A DNA stretch of 64,000 nt from Pelomonas sp. SE-A7 (GTDB lineage Bacteria; Pseudomonadota; Gammaproteobacteria; Burkholderiales; Burkholderiaceae_C), in the NCBI RefSeq assembly GCF_030345705.1, contig NZ_JAUASW010000001.1, forward strand, positions 2,108,001-2,172,000, read 5' to 3'. The position numbers and the translations under genes are program-made. The notes beneath the pieces were generated by a model, which saw only the letters and a program-made list of their open reading frames with translations, did not search any database and was not told where the DNA came from. This document shows, in pieces, positions 38,746 through 47,403 of the stretch; position 1 is the stretch's first letter, and each line of letters begins with the position of its first letter.

Positions 38746-39093
38746 ATGTCGCACGACCCCAACTGCATCTTCTGCAAGATCGTCGCCGGTCAGATTCCCG
38801 CGAAGAAGGCCTATGAGGACCAAGACCTGCTGGCCTTCCACGACATCCACCCCTGGGCGCCGGTCCATGTGCTGATCATTCCCAAGCTGCACATTGCCAC
38901 CCATGCCGAGCTGGGTCCGGAGCATGCCGCCCTGGCCGGCAAGATGATGCTGCTGGGCCCGCAGCTGATGCGCGAGCTGGGCGTCACGGGCGGCTTCCGC
39001 ACGGTGATCAACACCGGCCCGGACGGCGGCCAGGAGGTCTACCACCTGCACATGCACGTGATGGGCGGACCGCGCCCGTGGTTGAAAGGGTGA
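38746..39093 (+). CDS. HIT-family nucleotide hydrolase (HinT-like)
   Basis: 115 residues from the ATG at 38746. Begins with DPNCIFCKIVAGQIPAKKA and ends with the histidine triad HLHMHVMGGP. HinT-type proteins hydrolyse aminoacyl or other phosphoramidates of AMP. Eight bases after hisE and 61 before tatA; this hisIE-HIT-tatABC order is common in betaproteobacteria. Confidence 0.92.
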   Translation: MSHDPNCIFCKIVAGQIPAKKAYEDQDLLAFHDIHPWAPVHVLIIPKLHIATHAELGPEHAALAGKMMLLGPQLMRELGVTGGFRTVINTGPDGGQEVYHLHMHVMGGPRPWLKG

Positions 39094-39154
39094 CCAGCCG
39101 GGAGCTGTCACAGTCGGCCACTAGAATCACGCATCCTTTTCTGGAGATACGTCT

Positions 39155-39385
39155 ATGGGTTCCCTCAGCATCTGGCACTGGCTGATCGTGCTGGTGATCG
39201 TCGTGCTGGTCTTCGGCACCAAGAAGCTGAAAAACGTCGGCACCGACCTGGGCTCGGCGGTCAAGGGCTTCAAGGACGGCATGAAGGACGGCGCCGCTTC
39301 CAGCGATGCGCCGCCCCAGCAAGTCACGACGACCAAGGCGAACGACGCCAATACCGTCGACGTCGAAGCCAAGACCAAGGGCTAA
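39155..39385 (+). CDS. tatA: Sec-independent translocase subunit TatA
   Basis: 76 residues: short N-terminus, one membrane span (WHWLIVLVIVVLVFG), then the conserved hinge TKKLKNVGTDLGSAVKGFK and an acidic, disordered tail. Forms the pore-like oligomers of the Tat pathway for folded proteins. Good RBS (GGAG) 9 bases upstream. Confidence 0.95.
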   Translation: MGSLSIWHWLIVLVIVVLVFGTKKLKNVGTDLGSAVKGFKDGMKDGAASSDAPPQQVTTTKANDANTVDVEAKTKG

Positions 39386-39403
39386 GGCTCGCAGCACGGC
39401 TCA

Positions 39404-39871
39404 ATGCTCGATTTCGGTTTCGACAAGCTGGCGCTGATAGGCGCGGTGGCGCTCATCGTCATCGGGCCCGAGAAGCTGCCGCGCGTGGCCCGCACCGTCG
39501 GCCACCTCCTGGGCAAGGCGCAGCGCTATGTCGCTGACGTCAAGGCCGAGGTCAATCGCTCCATCGAGCTCGAAGAGCTCAAGAAGATGAAGACCCAGAT
39601 GGAGACCGCGGCGCACGAGGTCGAGCAGACCGTGCGCCAGGAGGTGGACAGCGCCAACCAGGTGTTCCAGTCCTCCTGGTCCAACCTTGAGGGCGACGGT
39701 GGCGACTACAGCGCCCTGGCCGCCCCGCCCAACTACCAGCGACCCAGCAAGAACTGGCGCCTCAAGCGCGGCGCCACGCCCCAGTGGTACAAGCAGCGCG
39801 AAGGCGTGCGCCGCCATGTGCAATCCGGGGCCGCCCGCGTGGCCCGCTTCCGCCCCCGCAAGCTCACATGA
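39404..39871 (+). CDS. tatB: Sec-independent translocase subunit TatB
   Basis: 155 residues. N-terminal span with FDKLALIGAVALIVIGPEKL and the glutamate in GPEKLPRVARTVG distinguishes it from TatA. An amphipathic helix and long coiled region (KAEVNRSIELEELKKMKTQM) follow, then a basic C-terminal tail. Binds TatC and receives twin-arginine signal peptides. Overlaps tatC by ATGA. Confidence 0.94.
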   Translation: MLDFGFDKLALIGAVALIVIGPEKLPRVARTVGHLLGKAQRYVADVKAEVNRSIELEELKKMKTQMETAAHEVEQTVRQEVDSANQVFQSSWSNLEGDGGDYSALAAPPNYQRPSKNWRLKRGATPQWYKQREGVRRHVQSGAARVARFRPRKLT

Positions 39872-40638
39872 CCGCCGACAAAGAAGACGAACTGGCCGGC
39901 ACCGAGCAGCCCTTCGTCGCCCACCTGATCGAGCTGCGCGACCGCATCCTGAAGATGGTCTACGGCCTGGCCGCCTGCACGGCCCTGCTGGCCGTCTGGC
40001 CCGGCGCCAGCGGCCTGATCGACTTCCTGGCCCATCCGATCAAGGCCCACATGCCGGCGGACGCCAAGCTGATCGCCATCGGCGTGTTCTCGCCCTTCTT
40101 CATCCCGCTCAAGGTGCTGCTGATGGCGGCCGTGCTGCTGGCTCTGCCCTGGCTGATCTACCAGGCCTGGGCCTTCATCGCGCCGGGCCTATACAGCCAC
40201 GAGAAGCGCTTCGCGCTGCCGCTGATCTTCTTCGGCAGCCTGCTGGCCTACAGCGGCATCGCCTTCGTCCAGTTCTTCGTGCTGGACCGGATGTTCGCCT
40301 TCATCCAGGCCTTCACGCCCACCTCGGTGGCGGCCACGCCGGATATCGCCAGCTATGTGGAGGCCATCCTGGGCCTGTACATCGCCTTCAGCCTGGCCTT
40401 CCAGGTGCCCATCGTCGTGGTGCTGCTGGTCAAGGTGGGCCTGGTGACGGTGGAACAGCTGGTCAATTTCCGCAGCTATTTCATCGTCGTGGCCTTCATC
40501 GTCGCGGCCATCATCACGCCGCCCGACGTGGTCTCGCAGCTGGCCCTGGCCGTGCCCATGTGCCTGCTCTACGAGCTGGGCATCCTGGCGACCAAGCTGT
40601 TCGTCAAGCCCAAGCCCAAGGCGGCCGAGGAGGCCTGA
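39868..40638 (+). CDS. tatC: Sec-independent translocase subunit TatC
   Basis: 256 residues from the ATG at 39868. Six membrane spans. The N-terminal FVAHLIELRDRILK is the TatC signature involved in twin-arginine recognition, and FLAHPIKAHMP, YQAWAFIAPGLYSHEKRF and the late FIVAAIITPPDVVSQ are conserved. The C-terminus is Lys/Pro rich. The stop codon lies in the loop of a short palindrome (gaggcc-tga-ggcctc). Converges on the protease gene with 15 bases between. Confidence 0.96.
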   Translation: MTADKEDELAGTEQPFVAHLIELRDRILKMVYGLAACTALLAVWPGASGLIDFLAHPIKAHMPADAKLIAIGVFSPFFIPLKVLLMAAVLLALPWLIYQAWAFIAPGLYSHEKRFALPLIFFGSLLAYSGIAFVQFFVLDRMFAFIQAFTPTSVAATPDIASYVEAILGLYIAFSLAFQVPIVVVLLVKVGLVTVEQLVNFRSYFIVVAFIVAAIITPPDVVSQLALAVPMCLLYELGILATKLFVKPKPKAAEEA

Positions 40639-40653
40639 GGCCTCTCCTCTTCC

Positions 40654-41820
40654 TTACTCCTGGGCCTTGGGCTTGGGACGTTGCTGCACGGTCAATTCGA
40701 TCTGCAGCGCCTTGTCGCCGCGTTGCAGCGAAATCTGGGCCCGCGACTTGGGCGCCAGCGCCGCCACCGCATTGAGCAGCTCGCCCGGGCTGCGCACCGG
40801 CGTGCCGGCCACCCGGGTCACTACATCACCCGGCTTGATGCCGGCCGCCGCCGCCGGCGCGTTGACCAGCACACCGCTGATCAGCACGCCCTCGCGCAGC
40901 GGCAGCTTGAAGGCCTCGATCATTTCCTCGTTCAGCTCGCGGGTCTGCACGCCTATCCAGCCGCGCGCCACCACGCCGTCGCGCACCAGCGCCTCCATCA
41001 CCTGGCGCGCCGTGCTGACCGGGATGGCAAAGCCTATCCCCAGACTGCCGCCGGTACGCGAATAGATGGCCGTGTTGATGCCCACCAGGGCGCCGCCGGC
41101 ATCGACCAGGGCGCCGCCCGAATTGCCCGGGTTGATCGCTGCATCGGTCTGGATGAAGTTCTCGAAGGTGTTGATGCCCAGCTCCTTGCGGCCCAGGGCG
41201 CTGACGATGCCCGAGGTCACGGTCTGGCCGACGTTGAACGGATTGCCTATGGCCAGCACGCTGTCGCCGACCGCCAGGTCCTCGACCCGGCCGAACTCGA
41301 TCACCGGCAGCTCGCGCAGCGGGATGCGCAGCACGGCCAGGTCGGTTTCGGGGTCGGTGCCCACCAGCTCGGCCTTGGCATGGCGGCCGTCGCTGAGCTG
41401 GACCTCGATGTCGGAGGCGCCCTCGATCACATGGTTGTTGGTCAGCAGATAGCCCTCGGGCGAGACGATGACGGCCGAGCCCAGGCCGGTCTGCGGCGGC
41501 CGCTGGACCTCGCCGCGCAGGCCCTCATGCAGGCGCTGCCAAGGGTCCTGCCGGTCGCGCTGCGGCGCCTTGCTGGCGCTGATGCTGACCACGGCCGGCG
41601 CCGCACGCCGCGCCGCGCCACGCAGGCCGCGGGCATCGTCGCCAGCGCTTGAACGCGGCGGATTGCTGGTCAGGGTCAGGGGCCCGCTGCCACTGAGGCT
41701 CTGACGCACCGAACGCAGCTCGGGCCGGCGCAGCCATTCGGGCTTGAGCGTGGCGACCACGAACAGCAGGGCCAGCGCCACCGTCGTGGCCTGGGCGAAA
41801 ATCAGCCAAAGTCTGCGCAC
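40654..41820 (-). CDS. DegQ/DegS-like periplasmic trypsin-fold protease with one PDZ domain
   Basis: 388 residues from a GTG at 41820, chosen because GGGGGA lies 8 bases upstream; longer frames run through the divergent Nif3-like gene. An uncleaved N-terminal anchor (LWLIFAQATTVALALLFVV), a linker, then the protease domain with catalytic H130 (LTNNHVIEG), D160 (ETDLAVLRI) and S234 (PGNSGGAL). One PDZ domain follows at about 285-380 (RGWIGVQTRELNEE, GIKPGDVVTRV). One PDZ plus anchor resembles DegS, a stress-response site-1 protease, though many Burkholderiales call this group HtrA/MucD-like. Envelope quality control is the likely role. Confidence 0.9.
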   Translation of the reverse strand: MRRLWLIFAQATTVALALLFVVATLKPEWLRRPELRSVRQSLSGSGPLTLTSNPPRSSAGDDARGLRGAARRAAPAVVSISASKAPQRDRQDPWQRLHEGLRGEVQRPPQTGLGSAVIVSPEGYLLTNNHVIEGASDIEVQLSDGRHAKAELVGTDPETDLAVLRIPLRELPVIEFGRVEDLAVGDSVLAIGNPFNVGQTVTSGIVSALGRKELGINTFENFIQTDAAINPGNSGGALVDAGGALVGINTAIYSRTGGSLGIGFAIPVSTARQVMEALVRDGVVARGWIGVQTRELNEEMIEAFKLPLREGVLISGVLVNAPAAAAGIKPGDVVTRVAGTPVRSPGELLNAVAALAPKSRAQISLQRGDKALQIELTVQQRPKPKAQE

Positions 41821-41838
41821 CAGAAAAGATCCCCCGCC

Positions 41839-42582
41839 ATGCAACGCACCGAACTCGACCAATACCTCGGCTCCCTGCTCGAGGTCGGACGCTTCAAGGA
41901 TTATGGGCCGAACGGTCTGCAGGTCGAGGGCCGCACCGAGGTGCGCCGCATCGTCTGCGGCGTGACCGCCAGCCTCAGGCTGATCGATGCCGCCATCGAG
42001 GCCGGCGCTGATACCCTGCTGGTCCACCACGGCCTGTTCTGGCGCGGCCAGGACGGCCGCGTCACCGGCTGGATGAAGCAGCGCCTGCAGCATCTGCTCG
42101 CGGCCGAGATCAACCTGTTCGCCTACCACCTGCCGCTGGATGCGCATCCGGAGTTCGGCAACAACGCCCAGCTGGGAGCTCGCTTCGGCTGGCAGGCCGA
42201 TGGACGCTTCGGCGACCAGGACCTCGGCTTCGTCGGCCCGCTGACCGAGCAATCGCTGGCCGACCTGCAGCAGCAACTGCAACTGGTGCTGGGCCGCGAA
42301 CCCACGGTAGCGGCCGGTGACGGGCGGCCGCTGCGACGCGTCGCCTGGTGCACCGGCGGCGCGCAGGGCCATTTCGAGGCGGCCATCGCTGCGGGCGCCG
42401 ATGTCTACGTGACCGGAGAGATTTCCGAGCCGCAAGCCCACCTGGCTGCCGAGACCGGCGTGGCCTTCGTGGCCGCCGGCCATCACGCCACGGAGCGCTA
42501 CGGCATCAAGGCCCTGGGCGAGCATCTGGCCGCCCGTTTCGGGCTTGAGCAGCAGTTCATCGACCTGCCCAATCCCGCATGA
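41839..42582 (+). CDS. Nif3-like dinuclear metal protein (DUF34)
   Basis: 247 residues. Metal-binding histidines are visible in LLVHHGLFWRG (HH), AYHLPLDAHPEFGNN (His) and AAGHHATERYG (HH near the end), with VCGVTASLRLIDAAIEAGAD typical of the family. Described as GTP cyclohydrolase 1 type 2 homologues, although the physiological role is unclear. Divergent to the protease (18 bases between starts) and overlapping pdxA. Confidence 0.9.
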   Translation: MQRTELDQYLGSLLEVGRFKDYGPNGLQVEGRTEVRRIVCGVTASLRLIDAAIEAGADTLLVHHGLFWRGQDGRVTGWMKQRLQHLLAAEINLFAYHLPLDAHPEFGNNAQLGARFGWQADGRFGDQDLGFVGPLTEQSLADLQQQLQLVLGREPTVAAGDGRPLRRVAWCTGGAQGHFEAAIAAGADVYVTGEISEPQAHLAAETGVAFVAAGHHATERYGIKALGEHLAARFGLEQQFIDLPNPA

Positions 42583-43583
42583 GCCATCCCAAGCTGCTGC
42601 TGACCATGGGCGATGCCTGTGGCATCGGGCCCGAGATCATTGCCCGGCTGTGGGACAGCCAGGAAGCCCCACAGGATGTCTGTGTCGTCGGCGACCTGTC
42701 GGTGATGCGGCGCGCCGTGCGACAACTCGGCCTCTCGTTGCCGGTCGCGCGGCTCGACGCGCCTGACGAGGCCGCGCCGCCGAACTGCCTGCCGGTCTGG
42801 CAGCCACCGGGCCTGCCCGCCGACCTGTTGTCAGCAGTGCAAGGCCAGGTCGATGCCCGTGCCGGTGCTGCCGCGGCTGCCTGCATTGAAGCCGCCGTGC
42901 GCGCTGTCCAGCAGGGCCAGGGACTGGCCATCGTCACCGCCCCCATCCACAAGGAAGCCCTGCATGCCGCCGGCCTGCCCTATCCCGGCCATACCGAGAT
43001 GCTGCAGGCCCTCGCCACGACCGCAGGCCAGGCGCCGCCGCCTGTGCGAATGATGCTGGCCAACGACGAACTGCGCACCGTCCTGGTCACCATTCACATG
43101 TCGCTGCGCCAGGCCATTGAGGCCATAGACGTCCCGCGGGTCCTGGAGACGATTCGCATCGCTGACCAGGCCCTGCGCAGCGCCGGTATCGCGAGCCCGC
43201 GCATCGCGGTGGCCGGCCTCAACCCGCATGCCGGCGAAGGCGGTCTGTTCGGCGACGAGGAGATCGTCCACATCGCGCCTGCGATCGCCGAGGCCCGGGC
43301 CGCCGGACTGCAGGCCAGCGGGCCGTTCGCACCGGACACCGTCTTCATGCGAGCCCGCCGCGGCGAGTTCGATGCCGTGGTCGCCATGGTCCACGACCAT
43401 GGCCTGATCCCGGTGAAATACCTGGGCGTGGAGCAAGGCGTCAACGTGACGCTGGGCCTGCCCTTCGTGCGCACCAGCCCCGACCACGGCACGGCCTTCG
43501 ACATTGCCGGTCGCGGCATCGCCGACGCCTCCAGCCTGCGGGCGGCCCTGCAGATGGCCCGCCGGCTGAGCCGGGCGGGCTGA
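42579..43583 (+). CDS. pdxA: 4-hydroxythreonine-4-phosphate dehydrogenase PdxA
   Basis: 334 residues. Oxidises 4-phosphohydroxy-L-threonine in pyridoxal phosphate synthesis. Family motifs are MGDACGIGPEI at the N-terminus, TAPIHKEALHAAG, YPGHTEML, VTIHMSLRQAI, AGLNPHAGEGGLFGDEE and VAMVHDHGLIPVKY; the metal-binding histidines lie in GHTEM, NPHAGE-adjacent and HDHG parts. The N-terminus is slightly divergent from the common GEPAGIGPE. Coupled to the Nif3-like gene by ATGA; stop is 10 bases from the convergent DUF1631 gene. Confidence 0.93.
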   Translation: MSHPKLLLTMGDACGIGPEIIARLWDSQEAPQDVCVVGDLSVMRRAVRQLGLSLPVARLDAPDEAAPPNCLPVWQPPGLPADLLSAVQGQVDARAGAAAAACIEAAVRAVQQGQGLAIVTAPIHKEALHAAGLPYPGHTEMLQALATTAGQAPPPVRMMLANDELRTVLVTIHMSLRQAIEAIDVPRVLETIRIADQALRSAGIASPRIAVAGLNPHAGEGGLFGDEEIVHIAPAIAEARAAGLQASGPFAPDTVFMRARRGEFDAVVAMVHDHGLIPVKYLGVEQGVNVTLGLPFVRTSPDHGTAFDIAGRGIADASSLRAALQMARRLSRAG

Positions 43584-43593
43584 GGAAGAAGGA

Positions 43594-46014
43594 TCAGGCC
43601 TTGGCGGGAGCCAGGGCCGCCAGCTGCGCGCGGGCGCGCGCCGTGGCACGCTCCAGCAGGTAGGCGTTCTCGAAGGCCTTGAGCCGGCCGGCCTCGCACA
43701 GGCGCTTCAGCATTCGGGCCGTCATGGTCAGCGTCTGCTGGTGCTTGTGGCCGTGGGTGAAGATGAAGAAGCTGCGGCCGGCACTGATGTGGGCCAGGCG
43801 CACCTTGTGCCATTCGTCGCCGGTCAGCATGTTGTAGGCGAAGCCCAGCTGCAGATGGTCGATCAGCAGGGCGCCGCCCGAAGGATCGGGCGCCTCCTCG
43901 GCGGCGGGCAGGCCTTCGATGCTGATGTCCACCGCCTCCAGCGGCTTGTCGTCGGCACTGAGTTCGATGTCGACCTGGCCGCTCCAGTTGACCTTGGCCT
44001 CGTCAACCAGGCCGAGTTGCTTGGCCTCGTTGGCGCTCAGCCGGCTCCCGAGGTCCAGCTCTTCGGGCACCTCGACCGGCGCGGTCACGGCCGGCAGGTC
44101 TTTTTCTTCGGGCGGGGCGCAGCCGAACACCTGGTCCAGCTGCTTGGCCAGCAGGTTGTAGTCCAGCGCGCTGAGCGCCGGGACCTTCAGCGACTCGGCA
44201 TGGGCCGGCAGCAGCTGGGCGAAGAAGGGCTTGCGAGCGGCCTCGGGCCACTGGATCAGGTCCAGACCCTCGTTCAGGGTGCGCATCAGCACCGGCAGCT
44301 CGGTCAGGAAGGTCTTGCGCGCCTCGCTGCCGGCCTTGGGCTGCACGCTCATCACCAGCTGCCGGCCCAGTTGCCGCACACGCAGCGCACGGTCGGGATG
44401 TGCCGCGTCGCGCGAGGCCAGCACGATGGCCTGGCTCCAGACCTGGGCCAGGAAGTCGCGCAGGAAGTCGTGCATGGGCACGGGAGCCAGCTGGCGCTGC
44501 AGCTGCTGCATGTACTGCTGCTGCAGGCGCAGGTCGGTTTCCTTGCGCTCGACCACGGCGGCCGCGTCGCTCTGGGCCTTCAGGGCCTCCGAGGTCTGCA
44601 CGGCGATGAACTGCTCGAGCGCATCGAGCTTGGACTCGTAGACGTCCATGCGGTCGAAATCGCCGTTGGCCACGTCCTGCACCAGGTCGCGCACATGGCT
44701 GAGGAAGGACTTGCCGGGGTCTTCGGCGAAATCGTCGAAGGCGCAGGCCAGCGAGGCGATGCGGTTGACGAAGCGCCGCACCGGGTGCTTGCGCGAGGAG
44801 AAGAAGCTGTTGTCGCCCAGGGCCACGCGCAGCACGGGCAGCTGCAGGCGGGCGATCAGGCGCGCCATCTGCGGCGGCACCTTGGGATCGGACAGGATCT
44901 GGTCGAACAGACTGCCGACCACGTCGATGACCATGTGGTCCAGCGGCGCCGAGGCCGCCTGGCGCAGCTCGTCGCGGTGCTGGACGATCAGGTTGGCCGG
45001 CATCGCGCCACCGCCCCAATGGCCGCCGCCGCCAACGCCGCCACCACTGCCGATATCGCCGTATTCCTCGGCCCAGCCGCTGTCGCCACCGCCCAGGCCG
45101 CCATGACCGCTGGGTACCTGGGCCAGGCGGCGCAGCAGGTCCATCATCTGCACGTCCACCGTGCCGAATCCGCCGCCACCACCACCACCACCGCGTCGGC
45201 CACCGCCGCCGCCATAGCCACCCAGTCCGCCCGGCATGCTGTTGCCAAAGCCACCGCCGCCGCGCGAGCCGCCGGCGAAACCACCGCGGCCGGAAATCGG
45301 GCCACCCGGCCCGCCGTGACCGCTGTCGGCCTCGTCCAGCGCGCCATGCTCGCTCTGACCGCTGCGGGCCCCGTGCGGATCCAGCGCCGCCCTCACCCGC
45401 AGGTCCTGCGGACGCAGGCCGCGGCTGCGGAACAGCTCGGCGATGTCGGCATAGCAGGCCCGCATTTCCTGGGACAGCGCGCGGGTCAGCTCATCGGTGA
45501 GGACCTGGCGGGCGCCGGCTTCCTCGGTAATCGCATTGACGCCCTCGATCAGGGCCTGGGCCACGACCTCGGGCCGCAGCGGATTGCGCTCGCCGCCGGA
45601 CAGGCTGGCAATGTAGGAATCGACCTCGCGCAGCTCCCATTCGCTCTGGTGGCCTATGGCCATGCCAATGCGGTCGGCGGCGACCAGCGACTCGACCTGC
45701 TCGTCGCCCATCAGCGACAGCTCGGTCCAGTCCTTTTTCTTGGGGGCGGCCGGGGCGCCGGCCATCTCGGGGCTGCGCTGGGCGGCGACCTGCTTGCGCA
45801 GGCTTTGATAGAAGTGCTGGCCGAAGACGACCTGCTGCTTGCGAAACAGGAACTGGGCGGCCAAGAGCTCATCGCGGCGCTTGGTCTGGCTGGCCGACAG
45901 GGCCGACAGGCCCATGCCCTCGGCCCCCCGCTCGGCCGCCTGTTCGGCAGCGGTGCGGATGCGCTGGAGGGCAGCCTCCAGGTGGGGATTCAGTCTGAGG
46001 TCGGGCTGATTCAT
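43594..46014 (-). CDS. DUF1631 family protein with large glycine-rich insertion
   Basis: 806 residues from the ATG at 46014 (MNQPDLRLNPHL). Two mainly helical halves carry family-like stretches (FLFRKQQVVFGQHFYQSLR, LIARLQLPVLRVALGD, FFSSRKHPVRRFVNRIASL and C-terminal VRLAHISAGRSFFIFTHG). The end resembles a PilZ-like beta segment. Between them lies an approximately 100-residue stretch (about residues 232-336) made largely of Gly with Ser, His and Arg. No signal peptide. The molecular function of DUF1631 proteins is not known to me; they recur in beta- and gammaproteobacteria. Confidence 0.85.
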   Translation of the reverse strand: MNQPDLRLNPHLEAALQRIRTAAEQAAERGAEGMGLSALSASQTKRRDELLAAQFLFRKQQVVFGQHFYQSLRKQVAAQRSPEMAGAPAAPKKKDWTELSLMGDEQVESLVAADRIGMAIGHQSEWELREVDSYIASLSGGERNPLRPEVVAQALIEGVNAITEEAGARQVLTDELTRALSQEMRACYADIAELFRSRGLRPQDLRVRAALDPHGARSGQSEHGALDEADSGHGGPGGPISGRGGFAGGSRGGGGFGNSMPGGLGGYGGGGGRRGGGGGGGGFGTVDVQMMDLLRRLAQVPSGHGGLGGGDSGWAEEYGDIGSGGGVGGGGHWGGGAMPANLIVQHRDELRQAASAPLDHMVIDVVGSLFDQILSDPKVPPQMARLIARLQLPVLRVALGDNSFFSSRKHPVRRFVNRIASLACAFDDFAEDPGKSFLSHVRDLVQDVANGDFDRMDVYESKLDALEQFIAVQTSEALKAQSDAAAVVERKETDLRLQQQYMQQLQRQLAPVPMHDFLRDFLAQVWSQAIVLASRDAAHPDRALRVRQLGRQLVMSVQPKAGSEARKTFLTELPVLMRTLNEGLDLIQWPEAARKPFFAQLLPAHAESLKVPALSALDYNLLAKQLDQVFGCAPPEEKDLPAVTAPVEVPEELDLGSRLSANEAKQLGLVDEAKVNWSGQVDIELSADDKPLEAVDISIEGLPAAEEAPDPSGGALLIDHLQLGFAYNMLTGDEWHKVRLAHISAGRSFFIFTHGHKHQQTLTMTARMLKRLCEAGRLKAFENAYLLERATARARAQLAALAPAKA

Positions 46015-46165
46015 CAGGGGTCTGGCAAGGCCATGTGGCGCACAAGCCACGTGCGCTGCGAGTATCACCTGATTCGCCGGGCCTCACAGGGAGCGCGGCC
46101 GATCCGGCAGCGCTCGCGTCGCCAAAAAGCTAACACTCGCGCGTGCCGTAACTTTCGCTTACCGC

Positions 46166-46187
46166 CCACCGGGGGCGGCCCCGGTGG
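46166..46187 (-). terminator. Hairpin directly after mscL
   Basis: Perfect 9-bp stem (ccaccgggg/ccccggtgg, 4-base loop) starting 2 bases beyond the mscL stop. No T-run follows, so it may protect the 3' end or aid Rho-dependent termination rather than act as an intrinsic terminator. The remaining bases up to the DUF1631 start hold no gene. Confidence 0.4.
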
Positions 46188-46188
46188 A

Positions 46189-46629
46189 TCAGCGCTTCAG
46201 CGAATCGCGGATCTCGCGCAGCAGCTGGATGTCTTCCGGCGTGGCCGGCGGCTCGGCCGGTGCGGGTGCCGGCGCGCTGTCGCGCTTGAGCCGGTTGATC
46301 TGCTTGACCATCATGAAAATGATGAAGGCCAGGATGATGAAGTTGAGCAGCACGGTCAAGAAGCTGCCATAGGCAAACAGCGGTACGCCGGCCTTGGTCA
46401 GGGCGTCAAAGGTCATCGGGCCCTTGAAGTCCGCCGGCGGGCTGGCCAGCATGACGAAGTAGTTACTGAAGTCCAGGCCGCCGACCACGCGGCCGACCAG
46501 GGGCATGATCAGGTGGTTGACCATGGAATCGACGATCTTGCCGAAGGCGCCGCCGATGATCACGCCGACCGCCAGGTCGACCACATTGCCCTTGACCGCG
46601 AACTCGCGGAACTCCGACATCATGCCCAT
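46189..46629 (-). CDS. mscL: Large-conductance mechanosensitive channel MscL
   Basis: 146 residues from the ATG at 46629, chosen by GGAGG 5 bases upstream and by alignment of SEFREFAVKGNVVDLAVGV with the family start. Two membrane spans (VVDLAVGVIIGGAFGKIV and FLTVLLNFIILAFIIFMMV), periplasmic loop between, and the C-terminal cytoplasmic helix PEDIQLLREIRDSLK. Opens under membrane tension during osmotic downshock. The Pro/Ala linker before the last helix is slightly long. Confidence 0.96.
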   Translation of the reverse strand: MGMMSEFREFAVKGNVVDLAVGVIIGGAFGKIVDSMVNHLIMPLVGRVVGGLDFSNYFVMLASPPADFKGPMTFDALTKAGVPLFAYGSFLTVLLNFIILAFIIFMMVKQINRLKRDSAPAPAPAEPPATPEDIQLLREIRDSLKR

Positions 46630-46788
46630 GCTGCCTCCAAAGATGTGAGCTTGGGCATTGTGCATGCCGTGCCGGGGCGCGAATCGGGCCAAACCAGGAG
46701 GAAGCACCCCATCTTGCCCCGGGAGGCTTGACAGCATCCCTTAGAATCCCCGGTTGCCCCAGATCAGAAGTCTCGTTCGAGGACCCTC

Positions 46789-47385
46789 ATGAGTGACCAG
46801 CAAGTGGACCAAGGCAAGCGCACCTGGCTCATCGCCACCGGTTGCGCCGGCGCCGTAGGTGGCGTTGCCACCGCCGTACCCTTCGTCAGTACCTTCACGC
46901 CGTCCGAGCGCGCCAAGGCCGCCGGTGCCGCCGTCGAAGTCGACATCAGCGACATCAAGCCCGGCGAGAAGAAGACCGTCGAATGGCGTGGCAAGCCGGT
47001 GTGGATCGTTCGCCGCACCCCCGAGCAGCTGAAAGCCCTGGAAGGGACCGAGTCCCAGCTGGCCGACCCCAAGTCGGAGCGCACGGCCTATCCGACGCCC
47101 GATTACGCCAAGAACGGGTCGCGCTCGATCAAGCCCGAGATCTTCGTCGCCGTGGGCATCTGCTCGCACCTGGGCTGCTCGCCCAGCGACAAGTTCGCCA
47201 CCGGCCCGCAGCCCTCGCTGCCGGACGACTGGCACGGCGGCTTCCTCTGCCCCTGCCACGGTTCGACCTTCGACCTGGCCGGCCGCGTGTTCAAGAACAA
47301 GCCGGCACCCGACAACCTCGAGGTGCCTCCCCACATGTACCTGTCCGACACCAAGCTTCTCATTGGTGAAGACAAGAAGGCCTGA
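46789..47385 (+). CDS. petA: Ubiquinol-cytochrome c reductase iron-sulfur subunit (Rieske)
   Basis: 198 residues. N-terminal anchor with KRTWLIATGCAGAVGG (a Tat-like KR rather than RR pair), then the Rieske domain with the cluster-binding boxes CSHLGC and CPCHGS. Part of the bc1 complex with petB and petC that follow. A TAGAAT about 45 bases upstream could be the -10 of the operon, but no matching -35 is seen. Confidence 0.97.
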   Translation: MSDQQVDQGKRTWLIATGCAGAVGGVATAVPFVSTFTPSERAKAAGAAVEVDISDIKPGEKKTVEWRGKPVWIVRRTPEQLKALEGTESQLADPKSERTAYPTPDYAKNGSRSIKPEIFVAVGICSHLGCSPSDKFATGPQPSLPDDWHGGFLCPCHGSTFDLAGRVFKNKPAPDNLEVPPHMYLSDTKLLIGEDKKA

Positions 47386-47403
47386 ACAGGACAGAGGTAA
47401 AAC

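Noticed and set aside
45149..45323. Glycine-run DNA repeats as a CRISPR or satellite array
   Set aside because: The GGC/GCC-rich repetition is irregular and in frame within the DUF1631 gene, with no spacers.
46728..46746. TTGACA and TAGAAT upstream of petA as one promoter
   Set aside because: The two hexamers are only 7-8 bases apart, incompatible with a single sigma-70 promoter; TAGAAT alone may still be a -10.
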